DNA of 64,000 bases from Halomonas binhaiensis (GTDB taxonomy: Bacteria > Pseudomonadota > Gammaproteobacteria > Pseudomonadales > Halomonadaceae): the NCBI RefSeq assembly GCF_008329985.2, contig NZ_CP038437.2:3348001-3412000 (forward strand), in the 5' to 3' direction. The notes under the pieces are model-generated. The model saw nothing but the letters and a program-made list of their open reading frames with translations, was not told the DNA's origin and ran no database searches. Both the position numbers and the translations under genes were made by a program. Shown here piece by piece: positions 8,919-18,737 of the stretch. Each line of letters opens with the position of its first letter. The first letter of the stretch is position 1.

Positions 8919-11900
8919 ATGACCGACCAGACATCGGATAACAACATACCGGATGAACTCCGCGAACTGGGCATCAACATGCGCGTGGTCACGGAGGCGA
9001 TTGATGCGCCTCCGCAGACACCCAATGTGGATGTTGACCTGGAGCCTGAAAACAGTACCGCACTTCGCATCGTGCGAGAGGCAGCTTACATGCTACCCGT
9101 GGTGGGTAATGTCATGTCGCTGGCAGATGTGGCCCAGGATGTCATGGTGCTGTGCGAAGACGATGAGAAAGGGTTGCCGAATACCCAGAACACCTGGCTA
9201 TGGGTCATTCTCGTCATCGATGCTGTCGGGGTCATTCCTGCTGCGGGAAATGCCTCACGCTCCATTCGAGCAGGTGCCCGGGAAGCCATTCTGACCTTCA
9301 TTCGTGGCGAGGGCATTGCCATCGTCGCCGAAATTTTATGGGACAAGGCTGGCGGCGCAGCGCTGGACTTTGCCGCCAAAATGCATAAATGGCTGGAGCA
9401 GCAAAAACCTGAACTGAAGAAGTTCATTTCAGATATCGTTTCCAAACTGCAGTTGCTAGTTGCCAACCCCGTAGATGGCGCGCAGCAGTTGGGGCTTATT
9501 GAAAGCAACCCCGGGTTCTGGGATTTTTACGAACGCGGCAAGACATATGGATTCGAGCTCTTCGACAAACTGATCGAAGCCTTTGGTGAAGATGCCCGCC
9601 AAGCGCTGCTCCAGGCCTTGAGTGACCTGGGTGTAGCTGCCAAGGACATGGTCATCAAAGCCATCGACAACCTGCTTCCCGTGGTGGTGGGTTTGGCGGT
9701 AGCCATGGTTGCCTACAAGACCCGCAAGGCCAATGTGACCAAACGGGCACAGGCCAGCACAGGGCAACCCAATCGACATCAGCTCAACGCCAGAAGACAG
9801 CAATCAACACATGAAGGACGCAAGCCCAGCAAGACCCCGGCGAACTGTGCCTGTGGTGTTGCCGGAGCGAAAGTCCCGTTACAGACAAGTAATCACCCCA
9901 TCGACTATGCCATGGGGGACGAAAACCTGTGGCATACCGATTTCCACGTTGCAGGCTTGATGGATGTCGAGTGGGTGCGTTTCTACCGTTCCAGCATCGA
10001 CCAGCTTGATGACAGCGAACTCGGTGCACGCTGGAGTACGCCCTACCACCAGCGTTTCGAGCGGCATGGAGAACAACTGGTCTTCATCGATGTCCTGAAC
10101 CGTGCTCTCGACATTGAGCCTCTCGCCATCGGTGAGAGCCGCATCCAGCCCCGCGAACGCTTCACGCTCAGCCATCCCGATGCAGATCATTACGTTCTGA
10201 GTTATCTGAACGGCACTACTGAGCGCTATCAGCGACTTCAGACAGCCGATGACAGCACTATGCATTTCCGCCTGGTGGAACAGCGCGAGCGTGATGGCCG
10301 CGCTCTGACCCTGAGCTACCGTAACGGCCGCCTGGATCGCATCACCGATGGCGCAGCACTGGAGCTTGGCTTCCACTATTACGACAACGGCCTGCTTGAG
10401 CGGGTGGTTCGCAGCTATCCACAAGGCTCTGACAGCTCGGAAACGCTGCATGAGCCAGAAGTCCTTGCGCTGTATGCCTACGACGATGAGCGCAACCTGA
10501 TTACTCATCAAGATGCGCGAGACTATCGCCGCGAGTACTGCTACACCCATCACCTGCTCACGCACTACACCAACCTCAATGGCCAAGGTGTCGAGCTGAC
10601 CTGGGAGTGGCCGGGCAAGGATGCAGGGGCACTGCCGGAAGCGCGTGAAGCACGCTGTGTGCGTACTCGCCTGGAAGATGGCAGCGAAGATACCCGCTTC
10701 GAGTACCATCGCGAGCTTTGGTATACGCGGGTGACCGACGCCCAGGGTGTCGTCACTATCTATCGCTACAACTATCACAACGAGATCGAATCGATCTCAC
10801 ATCCTTTCAACCCAGAGCTGGGTAGTGAATATTGGCAATGGGATAGCCAGGGGCGCATGGTCGCGCATACCGACGGTGAGGGGCGCTCGAGCCACTACCG
10901 CTATGACGACCAGGGACATGTCACCTCGTTCACGGATTCAGCTGGCCTCACAACCAGTATCGAGTACAACGAGCAGGGACTTCCTGTACGTGTCACTGAC
11001 CCGGAAGGACGAATCCACGAGACGCGCTTTGACCGCAATGGCTTGCCGACGCAGGAGGTCGACCCCAGCGGTCGCAAGACCACCTTCGAGCACAACGCGC
11101 GAGGCCTGCTCACTGCGCTGACCGATGCCGCCGGCAATACCTACCGCTACGAGTGGAGCGATCAGGGCCTGCTGGTCAGTGCCAGCGACTGTTCCCAGAA
11201 GACTACCCGCTACCATTACGACCATCGCGGTCATCTCTGCGAGGTGGTCGATGCGGCAGGCAACCGCACGCATTACGCCCTGGATGCCGGCGGCTTACTA
11301 CTGAGCATCCAGCATGCCGATGGCGGTGCCGAGATCTTTGCCCACGATGGTGAAGGCAACCTGATCGAATATCTGGACCCTGCTGGCCACAAGACCCGCT
11401 ACCGTTATAACGCCGAAAACCTGTTGCTGGAGAGACGCGACCCGTTGGGACAGTCTCTCTCCTATCAATATGATCACCTGAATCGCCCGACTCATCTGAC
11501 CAACCAGAACGGTGATACCTGGAGCTTCCGCTACGACGGCAGCGGCCGGGTACTGAGTGAGCGCGGCTTCGATGGCCGCACCAAGACCTATCAGTACGAC
11601 ATGGCCGGCCATCTGGCGGAAATGCACGAAGGCGAACAGGTCACACGCTTCCGCCGGGACAGCTTCGGCCGGTTGCTCAAGCGCACCACCGAACGCCCCG
11701 GCATGCCCCCGGTGAAGACAGACTTTGCCTACGATGCCCTGGGCCGCCTGGTGCGTGCCGCCAATCTCGACAGCGAGACCCGTTTCCATTTCGACGCTGC
11801 CGACAACCTGGTCGCCGAGATACAGCACCACCAGTTGCCCAATGGCAGCGAATATCGCGCTGTCACTCGTCACACCTACGACGCCCTGGGTAACCGCGAG

Positions 11901-13682
11901 GCCACTACCCTGCCGGATGGCCAGACACTGAGCTGGCTGCGCTATGGTTCTGGCCATGTGCATGCCATGGCCCTGGACCAACAGGAGCTGATCGGCTTCG
12001 AGCGTGACGACCTGCATCGCGAAGTGCGCCGTCATCATCGCGGGCGCGAGACCCAACTGCGTTATGACCCGGTCGGCCGCCTGATTGGACAGGAAGTGCA
12101 TCAGGCCGGCGGACGCAAGATCCAGCGTCAGTGGCACTATGCCGAGAACGGCCTGCTCACGGCCATCGATGACAACTTGCGCGGCACCACTCGCTATGGC
12201 TACGACCCGCTGGGTCGACTGAAAAGCGCCATTTCGCCTGTTCGCGAAGAACACTTCGCCTTCGATCCGGCGGGTAACCTGGTCGATCCCCAGGACGCAG
12301 GCGATGACGGGACCACCGCAGCCACCCGCTGGCGGCAGGAACGTCCGCGTGACGCATTCGACCATGAGCCGCACGAGCGCATTCGTGTGGATTATCCCAA
12401 TGCGCCCAAGCTGTCACCGGCCATGGGCAACCTGCTCAAGCGTTATGCGGGCACCCATTATCACTACGACGACTTTGGCAACCTGCAGCGCCGTATCGCC
12501 CCCAACGGCGAAACCTGGGAATACCGCTACAATGCCGAGCATCGCCTGATCGAAGCCAGCCGCTTCGCTCAGGCCCCGGCTGCCGGCGATGACAGCACGC
12601 CGTTGACCCGCGCCCAGTACGCCTATGACGCCCTGGGACGGCGGACCTACAAGCACGTCGAACAACAGCATCAGCCCAGCGAACTGACCGTGTTCACCTG
12701 GGACGGCGACCTGCTGCAGAGTGAAGAGCGCTTCCAAGGCAATATGCAAGCATCACGCGCCTTCGCCCTGCCCGAACTGGAACCAGAAGACCCGGCACGC
12801 CGCTTCTCGCTACCGCGGGCCCAACGCCAGCAGATGCTGACCGAGATGCCCGGCATCATTCCGCTGCGTCGTGTGGTGTACCTGTTCGAACCGGACAGCT
12901 TCATTCCCGCCGCCAAGCTGGAAGCCCAATACGAAGCCGTCGCCCAGGCCACTGGTACACAAGCCTACGGTTTTACCCTGTATCAACTGGCGCAACCCGC
13001 GCTCTATTACTTCCAGACCGACCACCTCGGCACCCCGCTGGAAGTCACCGACAGCGACGGCCAACTCGCCTGGGTCGGACACTACCGCGCCTGGGGCAAG
13101 CTGGAAAAAGCCAATGACGGCAACAACCGCCAAGCCGCCACGGAAAACCCCTTCCGCTTCCAGGGCCAGTACCACGACCCCGAAACCGGACTGCACTACA
13201 ACCGCCACCGCTACTATGATCCAGAGATAGGCCGCTTCACCACCCAAGACCCTATCGGTCTGTTGGGTGGCGAAAACCTGTATCAGTACGCACCCAACCC
13301 GACTGGGTGGGTGGATCCGCTGGGGTTGAGTAAACAGTGTTGCAATAAGAAAACCTCGTATGAGGCAGCCAGTAGAAGAGATGCTCTCCGACAGGCGAAA
13401 AGAGACGCCGGGGTTCCTAATGCTCAGCAGCCCGAGGTTAGACATACTCCTCTGCGAGATGGAAATGGACAAAAAATTATTGGCTCTGATGGGGCGCCAG
13501 TTATGACTCGTGAGTATCATTACACAAATACAGATGGTTCTCCTGTAATGATACAGGAACATAGCTTGGGTCATGTAAAAGCAGAACCCTTGCGTGGAGC
13601 TGAACCTCACTTCAATGTAAGGCCTATTGATAACCCGAATACAGGCCACGTCCCTGGTACTCATGGACATTATAATTTCTAG
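8919..13682 (+). CDS. rhs: Full-length Rhs effector with HNH/EndoVII-type (HHH) toxin tip
   Basis: The 1587-residue protein would be a type VI effector whose Rhs repeats form a shell around a C-terminal toxin. Residues 1-340 hold hydrophobic stretches (NTWLWVILVIDAVGVIPAAG near 87-106; LLPVVVGLAVAMVAYKT near 253-269) and no PAAR domain. YD/Rhs repeats run from about 345 to 1440, followed by the core-ending signature ([20 protein letters not shown], then DPLGL near 1466-1470) where self-cleavage occurs in the family. The 115-residue tip has EAASRRDALRQAKRDAGVPN, EHSLGHV, PHFNVRP and GTHGHYNF, the pattern of Tox-HNH-HHH nucleases. The tip DNA is visibly A+T-richer than the core. The gene follows vgrG; an immunity-like gene starts 12 bases downstream. 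Confidence 0.92.
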   Translation: MTDQTSDNNIPDELRELGINMRVVTEAIDAPPQTPNVDVDLEPENSTALRIVREAAYMLPVVGNVMSLADVAQDVMVLCEDDEKGLPNTQNTWLWVILVIDAVGVIPAAGNASRSIRAGAREAILTFIRGEGIAIVAEILWDKAGGAALDFAAKMHKWLEQQKPELKKFISDIVSKLQLLVANPVDGAQQLGLIESNPGFWDFYERGKTYGFELFDKLIEAFGEDARQALLQALSDLGVAAKDMVIKAIDNLLPVVVGLAVAMVAYKTRKANVTKRAQASTGQPNRHQLNARRQQSTHEGRKPSKTPANCACGVAGAKVPLQTSNHPIDYAMGDENLWHTDFHVAGLMDVEWVRFYRSSIDQLDDSELGARWSTPYHQRFERHGEQLVFIDVLNRALDIEPLAIGESRIQPRERFTLSHPDADHYVLSYLNGTTERYQRLQTADDSTMHFRLVEQRERDGRALTLSYRNGRLDRITDGAALELGFHYYDNGLLERVVRSYPQGSDSSETLHEPEVLALYAYDDERNLITHQDARDYRREYCYTHHLLTHYTNLNGQGVELTWEWPGKDAGALPEAREARCVRTRLEDGSEDTRFEYHRELWYTRVTDAQGVVTIYRYNYHNEIESISHPFNPELGSEYWQWDSQGRMVAHTDGEGRSSHYRYDDQGHVTSFTDSAGLTTSIEYNEQGLPVRVTDPEGRIHETRFDRNGLPTQEVDPSGRKTTFEHNARGLLTALTDAAGNTYRYEWSDQGLLVSASDCSQKTTRYHYDHRGHLCEVVDAAGNRTHYALDAGGLLLSIQHADGGAEIFAHDGEGNLIEYLDPAGHKTRYRYNAENLLLERRDPLGQSLSYQYDHLNRPTHLTNQNGDTWSFRYDGSGRVLSERGFDGRTKTYQYDMAGHLAEMHEGEQVTRFRRDSFGRLLKRTTERPGMPPVKTDFAYDALGRLVRAANLDSETRFHFDAADNLVAEIQHHQLPNGSEYRAVTRHTYDALGNREATTLPDGQTLSWLRYGSGHVHAMALDQQELIGFERDDLHREVRRHHRGRETQLRYDPVGRLIGQEVHQAGGRKIQRQWHYAENGLLTAIDDNLRGTTRYGYDPLGRLKSAISPVREEHFAFDPAGNLVDPQDAGDDGTTAATRWRQERPRDAFDHEPHERIRVDYPNAPKLSPAMGNLLKRYAGTHYHYDDFGNLQRRIAPNGETWEYRYNAEHRLIEASRFAQAPAAGDDSTPLTRAQYAYDALGRRTYKHVEQQHQPSELTVFTWDGDLLQSEERFQGNMQASRAFALPELEPEDPARRFSLPRAQRQQMLTEMPGIIPLRRVVYLFEPDSFIPAAKLEAQYEAVAQATGTQAYGFTLYQLAQPALYYFQTDHLGTPLEVTDSDGQLAWVGHYRAWGKLEKANDGNNRQAATENPFRFQGQYHDPETGLHYNRHRYYDPEIGRFTTQDPIGLLGGENLYQYAPNPTGWVDPLGLSKQCCNKKTSYEAASRRDALRQAKRDAGVPNAQQPEVRHTPLRDGNGQKIIGSDGAPVMTREYHYTNTDGSPVMIQEHSLGHVKAEPLRGAEPHFNVRPIDNPNTGHVPGTHGHYNF

Positions 13683-13694
13683 AGGCTGTAGTTT

Positions 13695-14093
13695 ATGGAT
13701 TTCTTGGATCTAATAGATAGAAATGTGTTCCTCACCAAAGTTTTTCCTGACGGGCTCAATGAGCCGGTGAAAATAGGAAAGCTATGTCTTGAGGTTGGAG
13801 GGAGATCCTCTATCAATATTCATGTCAAGAAAAAGCCTGATATTGAAGTCAAGAAATGGGGAGAATGGGGAAAAGACTACAATACAATTGTATTGGTTTT
13901 ATCAGGCGGGAGAGTTGATGAAATAAAGGCAACTAATTGGGAAAAATCTGATTACCAAGATATTCATATAAAATCTATCGAGAAAAAGTACTTGGTATCA
14001 CAAAAAGGCCAAGATTGGGAAGTTGAGTTTTCTACAGATGGGTTTGTTTTTCAAGAATGTAGAGTATATTTTGATGACTCAACATCGAGCTAG
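13695..14093 (+). CDS. Putative cognate immunity protein (Imm50-like)
   Basis: A 132-residue soluble protein encoded directly after the rhs toxin tip, the standard place for an immunity gene; it would neutralise the HHH-type nuclease in the cytoplasm. It shares with the Imm50 protein at 25218 the spaced elements KKW, YNT and NW (here VKKWGEW, KDYNTIVLVL, IKATNWEKS), so the two may be distant relatives; this is my reading by eye and not a profile match. Base composition is A+T-rich like the tip. A decayed copy of its 3' end lies at 24864-24939, showing that this immunity type has existed more than once in the locus. Confidence 0.65.
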   Translation: MDFLDLIDRNVFLTKVFPDGLNEPVKIGKLCLEVGGRSSINIHVKKKPDIEVKKWGEWGKDYNTIVLVLSGGRVDEIKATNWEKSDYQDIHIKSIEKKYLVSQKGQDWEVEFSTDGFVFQECRVYFDDSTSS

Positions 14094-14296
14094 GCACAGG
14101 ATATTTGGTTTTCTCCCCATAAGATCATCAAATCCATAACATAATTTAATTGCTGAAAAAACATCATTTTTATCAAGCTGGCGGTGTACCACTTCAACAG
14201 TATATGTAGCGGACATCGCCTAATCCGGTATTTTAATACTCTAGAAATACGACCCTAGAGATAGGCCGTTTCACTACCCAGGACCCCATCGGTCTG

Positions 14297-14740
14297 TTGG
14301 GTGGAGAGAACCTGTATCAGTACGCACCCAACCCGACTGGATGGGTGGATCCGCTGGGGTTGAGTAAGTCTCAAGGAAGTTCATGTTGTAAATGCTTGTA
14401 TCGAGGCGTCAGTTCAGGTCACCCTGCTTTAGGTGAGGCAAAACAAGGCATTGTTCGACCAGCAAAATCTGGTGCAAATTTGACACCAGAACAACATGCA
14501 GAAGGAGGGTTAACAGGAGCAAGTCAGTATGTATCATGGACTCCTGATAAGTCCCTTGCATTACAACATGCCAATAAAGACGGTGCTGGTGGCGTGCTTC
14601 CCACTGTTCCACAGGGTGCTCCTAAACCCGGCGAGCCTTGGTCATGGGGATGGACACATATCAATGACTGGGGAGAAGTGGAAATGCTTCAAGAAGGAAC
14701 ACGAACAGGTGTGCATGTTTCACGAGAAGGATGTCTATGA
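14297..14740 (+). CDS. Orphan Rhs tail plus ART-like toxin tip, copy 1
   Basis: Rhs homology begins near 14247 and is out of frame at first; from 14297 the reading frame carries the core end ([20 protein letters not shown]) and then a 125-residue tip. The tip has [35 protein letters not shown] and [12 protein letters not shown]. An arginine near the start, an S-W-T element and an E-x-E late in the domain are the R-S-E layout of ADP-ribosyltransferases, so the toxin may modify a target with ADP-ribose; this is inference. The frame lacks its own delivery part, so it can act only after recombination into a longer rhs. The immunity-like gene overlaps its stop codon. A near-identical copy lies at 21693-22057. 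Confidence 0.6.
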   Translation: MGGENLYQYAPNPTGWVDPLGLSKSQGSSCCKCLYRGVSSGHPALGEAKQGIVRPAKSGANLTPEQHAEGGLTGASQYVSWTPDKSLALQHANKDGAGGVLPTVPQGAPKPGEPWSWGWTHINDWGEVEMLQEGTRTGVHVSREGCL

Positions 14741-15123
14741 TGATGGATAATCTTAAACATGCGCTATTTTTGCTTAGACAAGGAGACTCCTTGGGGCTAT
14801 CTGTAGAAGCTAATTGCATATTGGCATCTCAATCCATTGATTTATATGGAGTAAACCCAAGAACATGCTTGGTTTCTTTTGCAATAAGCCAAGCTGAGCA
14901 CAGAGAAAAACTGACAGAAAAAAACAATCTGCAAGCCTTTGGCATGAAGGAGTTAGTCAAATCACTTCAATCATACAAAGAAGATAAAGAAATATTTTAC
15001 TATTTTATAAAAACAGAAAAATACTCTGGTGAAGTATATTATACTGGAGATATTTTGATAGGATTTCAATTCGTTAAACGAGGTAAGTCGAAATCCTTAA
15101 GAGGGTTAAATCCAAGTATTTAA
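14737..15123 (+). CDS. Immunity-like protein for the ART-like toxin, copy 1
   Basis: A 128-residue soluble protein (from [20 protein letters not shown]) with no family I can name. Its ATG overlaps the toxin stop codon as ATGA, the tightest form of coupling, and an in-frame ATG at 14731 is a possible earlier start. A conserved position behind two copies of the same tip supports an immunity role. The other copy (22054-22440) differs at only a few residues, for example N to S and T to A. DNA is strongly A+T-rich compared with the Rhs core. Confidence 0.6.
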   Translation: MMMDNLKHALFLLRQGDSLGLSVEANCILASQSIDLYGVNPRTCLVSFAISQAEHREKLTEKNNLQAFGMKELVKSLQSYKEDKEIFYYFIKTEKYSGEVYYTGDILIGFQFVKRGKSKSLRGLNPSI

Positions 15124-15590
15124 ATCTACATGCTTCATATCAAAAAAATGAAATATGTAGACTACAGCTTCCATTGTTCTTATGACCCACAGAAACAACC
15201 CACCAGGCTTGATGGGAGGAGAGAGACTTTATCAGTATTCACCATTCCTCAGTCTTGCGAGAAAAAGGGTTTAATATATGATCATTGAGAGACTAAAAGC
15301 ATTTGGCACTAAAGTAGGATCTGAAGAGCAGATTGAGCTTGACGAAGTCTCAATCTTAGCTTCTCCTAATGACCTCAAAACTCTGGGGAAATTCTTGATT
15401 GAGTCTGCAGAGGATATGTAAGAAATCTTGTGGACTTAGCCTACAATCATGAGAGACCGCTCCAAGCATATTGACTTTTCATCGAAAAAAACTGACTAAG
15501 ACGGTATACATTTACACAGCATACAAGCTGCTCTGATTGATTGAAGATTTTTGCCAGAAAGAGGTCGATAAAGGCCAGCACTATCGAAGG
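15124..15590. other. Decayed stretch between orphan cassettes
   Basis: No intact gene. It contains an Rhs core scrap near 15200-15240 that reads as GLMGGERLYQYSPF, a truncated immunity frame (15278-15421), and about 170 bases in which I see nothing. The whole stretch is part of the 7317-offset duplication. Confidence 0.6.
15278..15421 (+). pseudogene. Truncated Imm32-like immunity fragment, copy 1
   Basis: A 47-codon frame, MIIERLKAFGTKVGSEEQIE and onward. Its second half (ELDEVSILASPNDLKTLGKF) resembles the start of the intact Imm32-like protein at 21239 (MQEITLQADADELKKLSKFI). It stops after SAEDM, where intact relatives continue with a GHEH motif, so it looks like the front half of an immunity gene left after loss of its toxin. 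The second copy is at 22595-22738. Confidence 0.5.
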
Positions 15591-15673
15591 TAGCTCTTTT
15601 ACAATTTACTCATAATATCCTTCCATTTCGGGCAACCATTATCTTGTATGCCCCGTAGCGGCGGCTACAGCAC
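15591..15673. repeat. 83-bp leader before orphan Rhs core, copy 1
   Basis: The sequence ends exactly where homology to the main rhs gene (position 11496) begins. The same 83 bases, with few changes, precede the other two long orphan cores (19053-19135 and 22908-22990). It contains GGGCA-N14-TGCCC and no open frame into the core. Confidence 0.85.
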
Positions 15674-15778
15674 CTGACCAACCAGAACGGTGATACCTGG
15701 AGCTTCCGCTACGACGGCAGCGGCCGGGTACTGAGTGAGCGCGGCTTCGATGGTCGCACCAAGACCTATCAATACGAC

Positions 15779-17884
15779 ATGGCCGGCCACCTGGCGGAAA
15801 TGCACGAAGGCGAACAGGTCACACGCTTCCGCCGGGACAGCTTCGGCCGGTTGCTCAAGCGCACCACCGAACGCCCCGGCATGCCCTCGGTAAAGACAGA
15901 CTTTACCTACGATGCCCTGGGCCGCCTGGCACGTGCTGCCAATCTCGACAGCGAGACCCGTTTCCACTTCAATGCCGCCGACAACCTGGTCGCCGAGATA
16001 CAGCACCACCAGTTACCCAATGGCAGCGAATATCGCGCTGTCACTCGTCACACCTACGACGCCCTGGGTAACCGCGAGACCACTACCCTGCCGGATGGCC
16101 AGACACTGAGCTGGCTGCGCTATGGCTCTGGCCATGTCCATGCCATGGCCCTGGATCAACAGGAACTGATCGGCTTCGAACGTGACGACCTGCATCGCGA
16201 AGTGCGCCGTCATCATCGCGGCCGCGAGACCCAACTGCGCTATGACCCGGTCGGCCGCCTGATTGGACAGGAAGTGCATCAGGCCGGCGGGCGCAAGATC
16301 CAGCGTCAGTGGCACTATGCCGAGAACGGCCTGCTTACGGCCATCGATGACAACCTGCGCGGCACCACTCGCTATGGCTACGACCCGCTGGGTCGACTGA
16401 AAAGCGCCATTTCGCCTGTTCGTGAAGAACACTTCGCCTTCGATCCGGCCGGTAACCTGGTCGATCCCCAGGACGCAGGCGATGACGGGACCACCGCAGC
16501 CACCCGCTGGCGGCAGGAACGTCCGCGTGACGCATTCGACCATGAGCCGCACGAGCGCATTCGTGTGGACTACCCCAATGCGCCCAAGCTGTCACCGGCC
16601 ATGGGCAATCTGCTCAAGCGCTACGCGGGCACCCATTATCACTACGACGACTTCGGCAACCTGCAGCGCCGTATCGCCCCCAACGGCGAAACCTGGGAAT
16701 ACCGCTACAATGCCGAGCACCGCCTGATCGAGGCCAGCCGCTTCGCCCAGGCCCCGGCCGCCGGTGATGACAGCACACCACTGACCCGCGCCCGGTACGC
16801 CTATGACGCCTTGGGACGGCGGACCTACAAGCACGTCGAGCAACAAGGCCAAGCCAGCGAACTGACCGTGTTCACCTGGGACGGCGACCTGCTGCAAAGT
16901 GAAGAGCGCTTCCAGGGCAATATGCAGGTATCACGCGCCTTCGCCCTGCCCGAACTGGAACCGGAAGATCCGGAGCGCCGCTTCTCGCTGCCTCGGGCCC
17001 AACGCCAGCAGATGTTGACCGAGATTCCCGGCATCATTCCGCAGCGCCGTGTGGTCTACCTGTTCGAACCGGACAGCTTCATTCCCGCCGCCAAGCTGGA
17101 AGCCCGCTACGAAGCCGTCGCCCAGGCCACTGGCACACAGGCCTACGGCTTCACCCTGTATCAACTGGCGGAGCCTGCGCTCTATTACTTCCAGACCGAC
17201 CATCTCGGCACCCCGCTGGAAGTCACCGATAGCGACGGCCAACTGGCCTGGGTGGGCCACTACCGCGCCTGGGGCAAGCTGGAAAAAGCCAATGACGGCA
17301 ACAACCGCCAAGCCTCCACGGAAAACCCCTTCCGCTTCCAGGGCCAATACCACGACCCCGAAACCGGACTGCACTACAACCGCCACCGCTACTATGATCC
17401 AGAGATAGGCCGCTTCACCACCCAGGACCCCATCGGCCTGCTGGGTGGCGAGAACCTGTATCAGTACGCACCTAACCCGACTGGATGGGTGGATCCGCTG
17501 GGGTTGTCCGGTAGCCCAGCAACGGCAACTCATATCACTTATCAAGGAATCGATGCTACAACAGGTAAACCGTACATTGGTTACGCGAGCATGCAAGGAC
17601 AACATACGGCAGAAGAAGTGCTGAATTACCGGTACGGCGGAAACTTCGAGCGTTTCGGTGGCCAAGCACCTGATGTACTGTATGACGGCTATGGGCAGGC
17701 AGGAAAAAACACTGCTCGAGGATTGGAGCAACGGTCATTTGAAAAGCTTGGGGGCTTAGAAGGTACAGCCAACAAACAGAACCCGGTTGGTCCGAACAAT
17801 CCACGAAGAGATGACTACCTTGCTTCGGCAGATGAACACATGAATGGTGGAAGAAATGGAGGGCGCTGCTGTCGCAGACGTTGA
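15779..17884 (+). CDS. Orphan Rhs core with URI-like nuclease tip
   Basis: Rhs homology starts at 15674, corresponding to main-gene position 11496; the first ATG (MAGHLAEMHEGEQV) gives 701 residues. It has the last third of the Rhs core and the end signature ([25 protein letters not shown]). The tip of about 125 residues has ITYQGIDATTGKPYIGYASM, RYGGNFERFGG, ARGLEQRSFEKLGG and NKQNPVGPNNPRR. A Y-x(n)-YIG opening and a later RGLEQR/NK..N layout match URI/GIY-YIG-like polymorphic toxins (Tox-URI2 type), so DNA cleavage is the likely activity. It lacks the N-terminal delivery part and is probably a silent donor. Its immunity-like gene follows by 3 bases. Confidence 0.72.
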   Translation: MAGHLAEMHEGEQVTRFRRDSFGRLLKRTTERPGMPSVKTDFTYDALGRLARAANLDSETRFHFNAADNLVAEIQHHQLPNGSEYRAVTRHTYDALGNRETTTLPDGQTLSWLRYGSGHVHAMALDQQELIGFERDDLHREVRRHHRGRETQLRYDPVGRLIGQEVHQAGGRKIQRQWHYAENGLLTAIDDNLRGTTRYGYDPLGRLKSAISPVREEHFAFDPAGNLVDPQDAGDDGTTAATRWRQERPRDAFDHEPHERIRVDYPNAPKLSPAMGNLLKRYAGTHYHYDDFGNLQRRIAPNGETWEYRYNAEHRLIEASRFAQAPAAGDDSTPLTRARYAYDALGRRTYKHVEQQGQASELTVFTWDGDLLQSEERFQGNMQVSRAFALPELEPEDPERRFSLPRAQRQQMLTEIPGIIPQRRVVYLFEPDSFIPAAKLEARYEAVAQATGTQAYGFTLYQLAEPALYYFQTDHLGTPLEVTDSDGQLAWVGHYRAWGKLEKANDGNNRQASTENPFRFQGQYHDPETGLHYNRHRYYDPEIGRFTTQDPIGLLGGENLYQYAPNPTGWVDPLGLSGSPATATHITYQGIDATTGKPYIGYASMQGQHTAEEVLNYRYGGNFERFGGQAPDVLYDGYGQAGKNTARGLEQRSFEKLGGLEGTANKQNPVGPNNPRRDDYLASADEHMNGGRNGGRCCRRR

Positions 17885-17887
17885 CCT

Positions 17888-18505
17888 ATGGCCAAAAGAG
17901 TTGTCTGGAAAGTTGGAGATATTGTCAGCATTAAGCTGCGTGAGGATCTGTACACGCTGGGACAGATGCTGACCAATCCAGCAATGCGGTTCTATGATAT
18001 CAGCAATAGCGATGGCGTCTGGGAGAATGTGGATCTGAACACTATCTCTCCCCTGTTTAGGGTCTTTGTTGGGAAGGCCATAAACAAAGACCTAGTTGTG
18101 GAAAAGGTTCAAGTGAAGTCAGTAATATCTAGTGGTAAACCGTACGAACCCCACTGGATCAAGCCTTACACTCTTGCTATGGATGAGAGCCACTATCCTG
18201 GCCAGCAAGGCGATTTTCCATTCATGGGAGGTAGAGTCATCGACCTTGGTCCTGATGGAGGAATAAGTACAACGTCTGCTCCGGTGGTGAAAGAAGACCT
18301 TACTCTACCTGATGATAGAGAAATAATAGAGAGTCTTGAATTGACTAATATGTGGAGTAGTGAAGATCTCGGGGATCGACTTCGTCGCTACTTTGATTCT
18401 GGTATTGACAGAGACGATCTCAAATTTGAGGTATTCCCGGGACTTTGGGAAGACAGGGAGCAACTACGGCCTTTAACTAGACGTCTACCAGTTCCTTTTC
18501 GGTAA
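17888..18505 (+). CDS. Imm26-like immunity protein
   Basis: A 205-residue protein beginning MAKRVVWKVGDIVSIKLRED, then YTLGQMLTNPAMRFYDI. The K-x-GD-I-x-x-I opening with a GQxL strand is typical of Imm26 immunity proteins. It starts 3 bases after the orphan URI-like tip, so it would protect against that nuclease in the cytoplasm. The rest (PHWIKPYTLAMDESHYPGQQ, and an acidic C-terminal region) shows no other domain. Base composition is intermediate between the core and the most A+T-rich immunity genes here. Confidence 0.65.
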   Translation: MAKRVVWKVGDIVSIKLREDLYTLGQMLTNPAMRFYDISNSDGVWENVDLNTISPLFRVFVGKAINKDLVVEKVQVKSVISSGKPYEPHWIKPYTLAMDESHYPGQQGDFPFMGGRVIDLGPDGGISTTSAPVVKEDLTLPDDREIIESLELTNMWSSEDLGDRLRRYFDSGIDRDDLKFEVFPGLWEDREQLRPLTRRLPVPFR

Positions 18506-18521
18506 GTTTCATACATTAATC

Positions 18522-18556
18522 ACGCACATGCTCTACTTTACTCAGTGCATGTGCGT
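18522..18556. terminator. Hairpin after the Imm26-like gene
   Basis: A perfect 10-bp stem (ACGCACATGC / GCATGTGCGT) with a 15-base loop lies 17 bases after the stop codon. There is no T run after it, so a terminator role is only possible. Confidence 0.4.
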
Positions 18557-18566
18557 AAAACCGCTC

Positions 18567-18627
18567 CTAGGGCAAGTACTACGACCCCGAAACCGGACTG
18601 CACTACAGCCGTCATCGCTACTATAGA
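18567..18627 (+). pseudogene. Rhs core scrap
   Basis: About 60 bases read as [16 protein letters not shown], matching the [19 protein letters not shown] region of the Rhs cores; the toxin tip and the rest of the core are lost. Confidence 0.8.
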
Positions 18628-18737
18628 TGTAGAGAAAGATAGGTGTCGGAGAGATTGCTTTTTATAGAAACGAATTTCTCCTTATTTAATCGCGGATATA
18701 TTCATAGAATGATAACTCTCGGCTAAGGAGAGCCAAC

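Larger units (their letters stand above)
14376..15904. repeat. Duplicated toxin/immunity segment, copy 1
   Basis: This segment matches 21693-23221 with a constant offset of 7317 bases: ART-like tip, immunity gene, Rhs scrap, truncated Imm32-like frame, 83-bp leader and the start of the Rhs core all keep the same spacing, with only scattered substitutions. Absence of net insertions or deletions points to a fairly recent duplication. Confidence 0.9.

Noticed and set aside
11298..12374. Repeated reverse-strand frames over the Rhs cores (also at 16013, 19127 and 20449)
   Set aside because: They recur only because the Rhs cores recur, and they show no domain or ribosome site.
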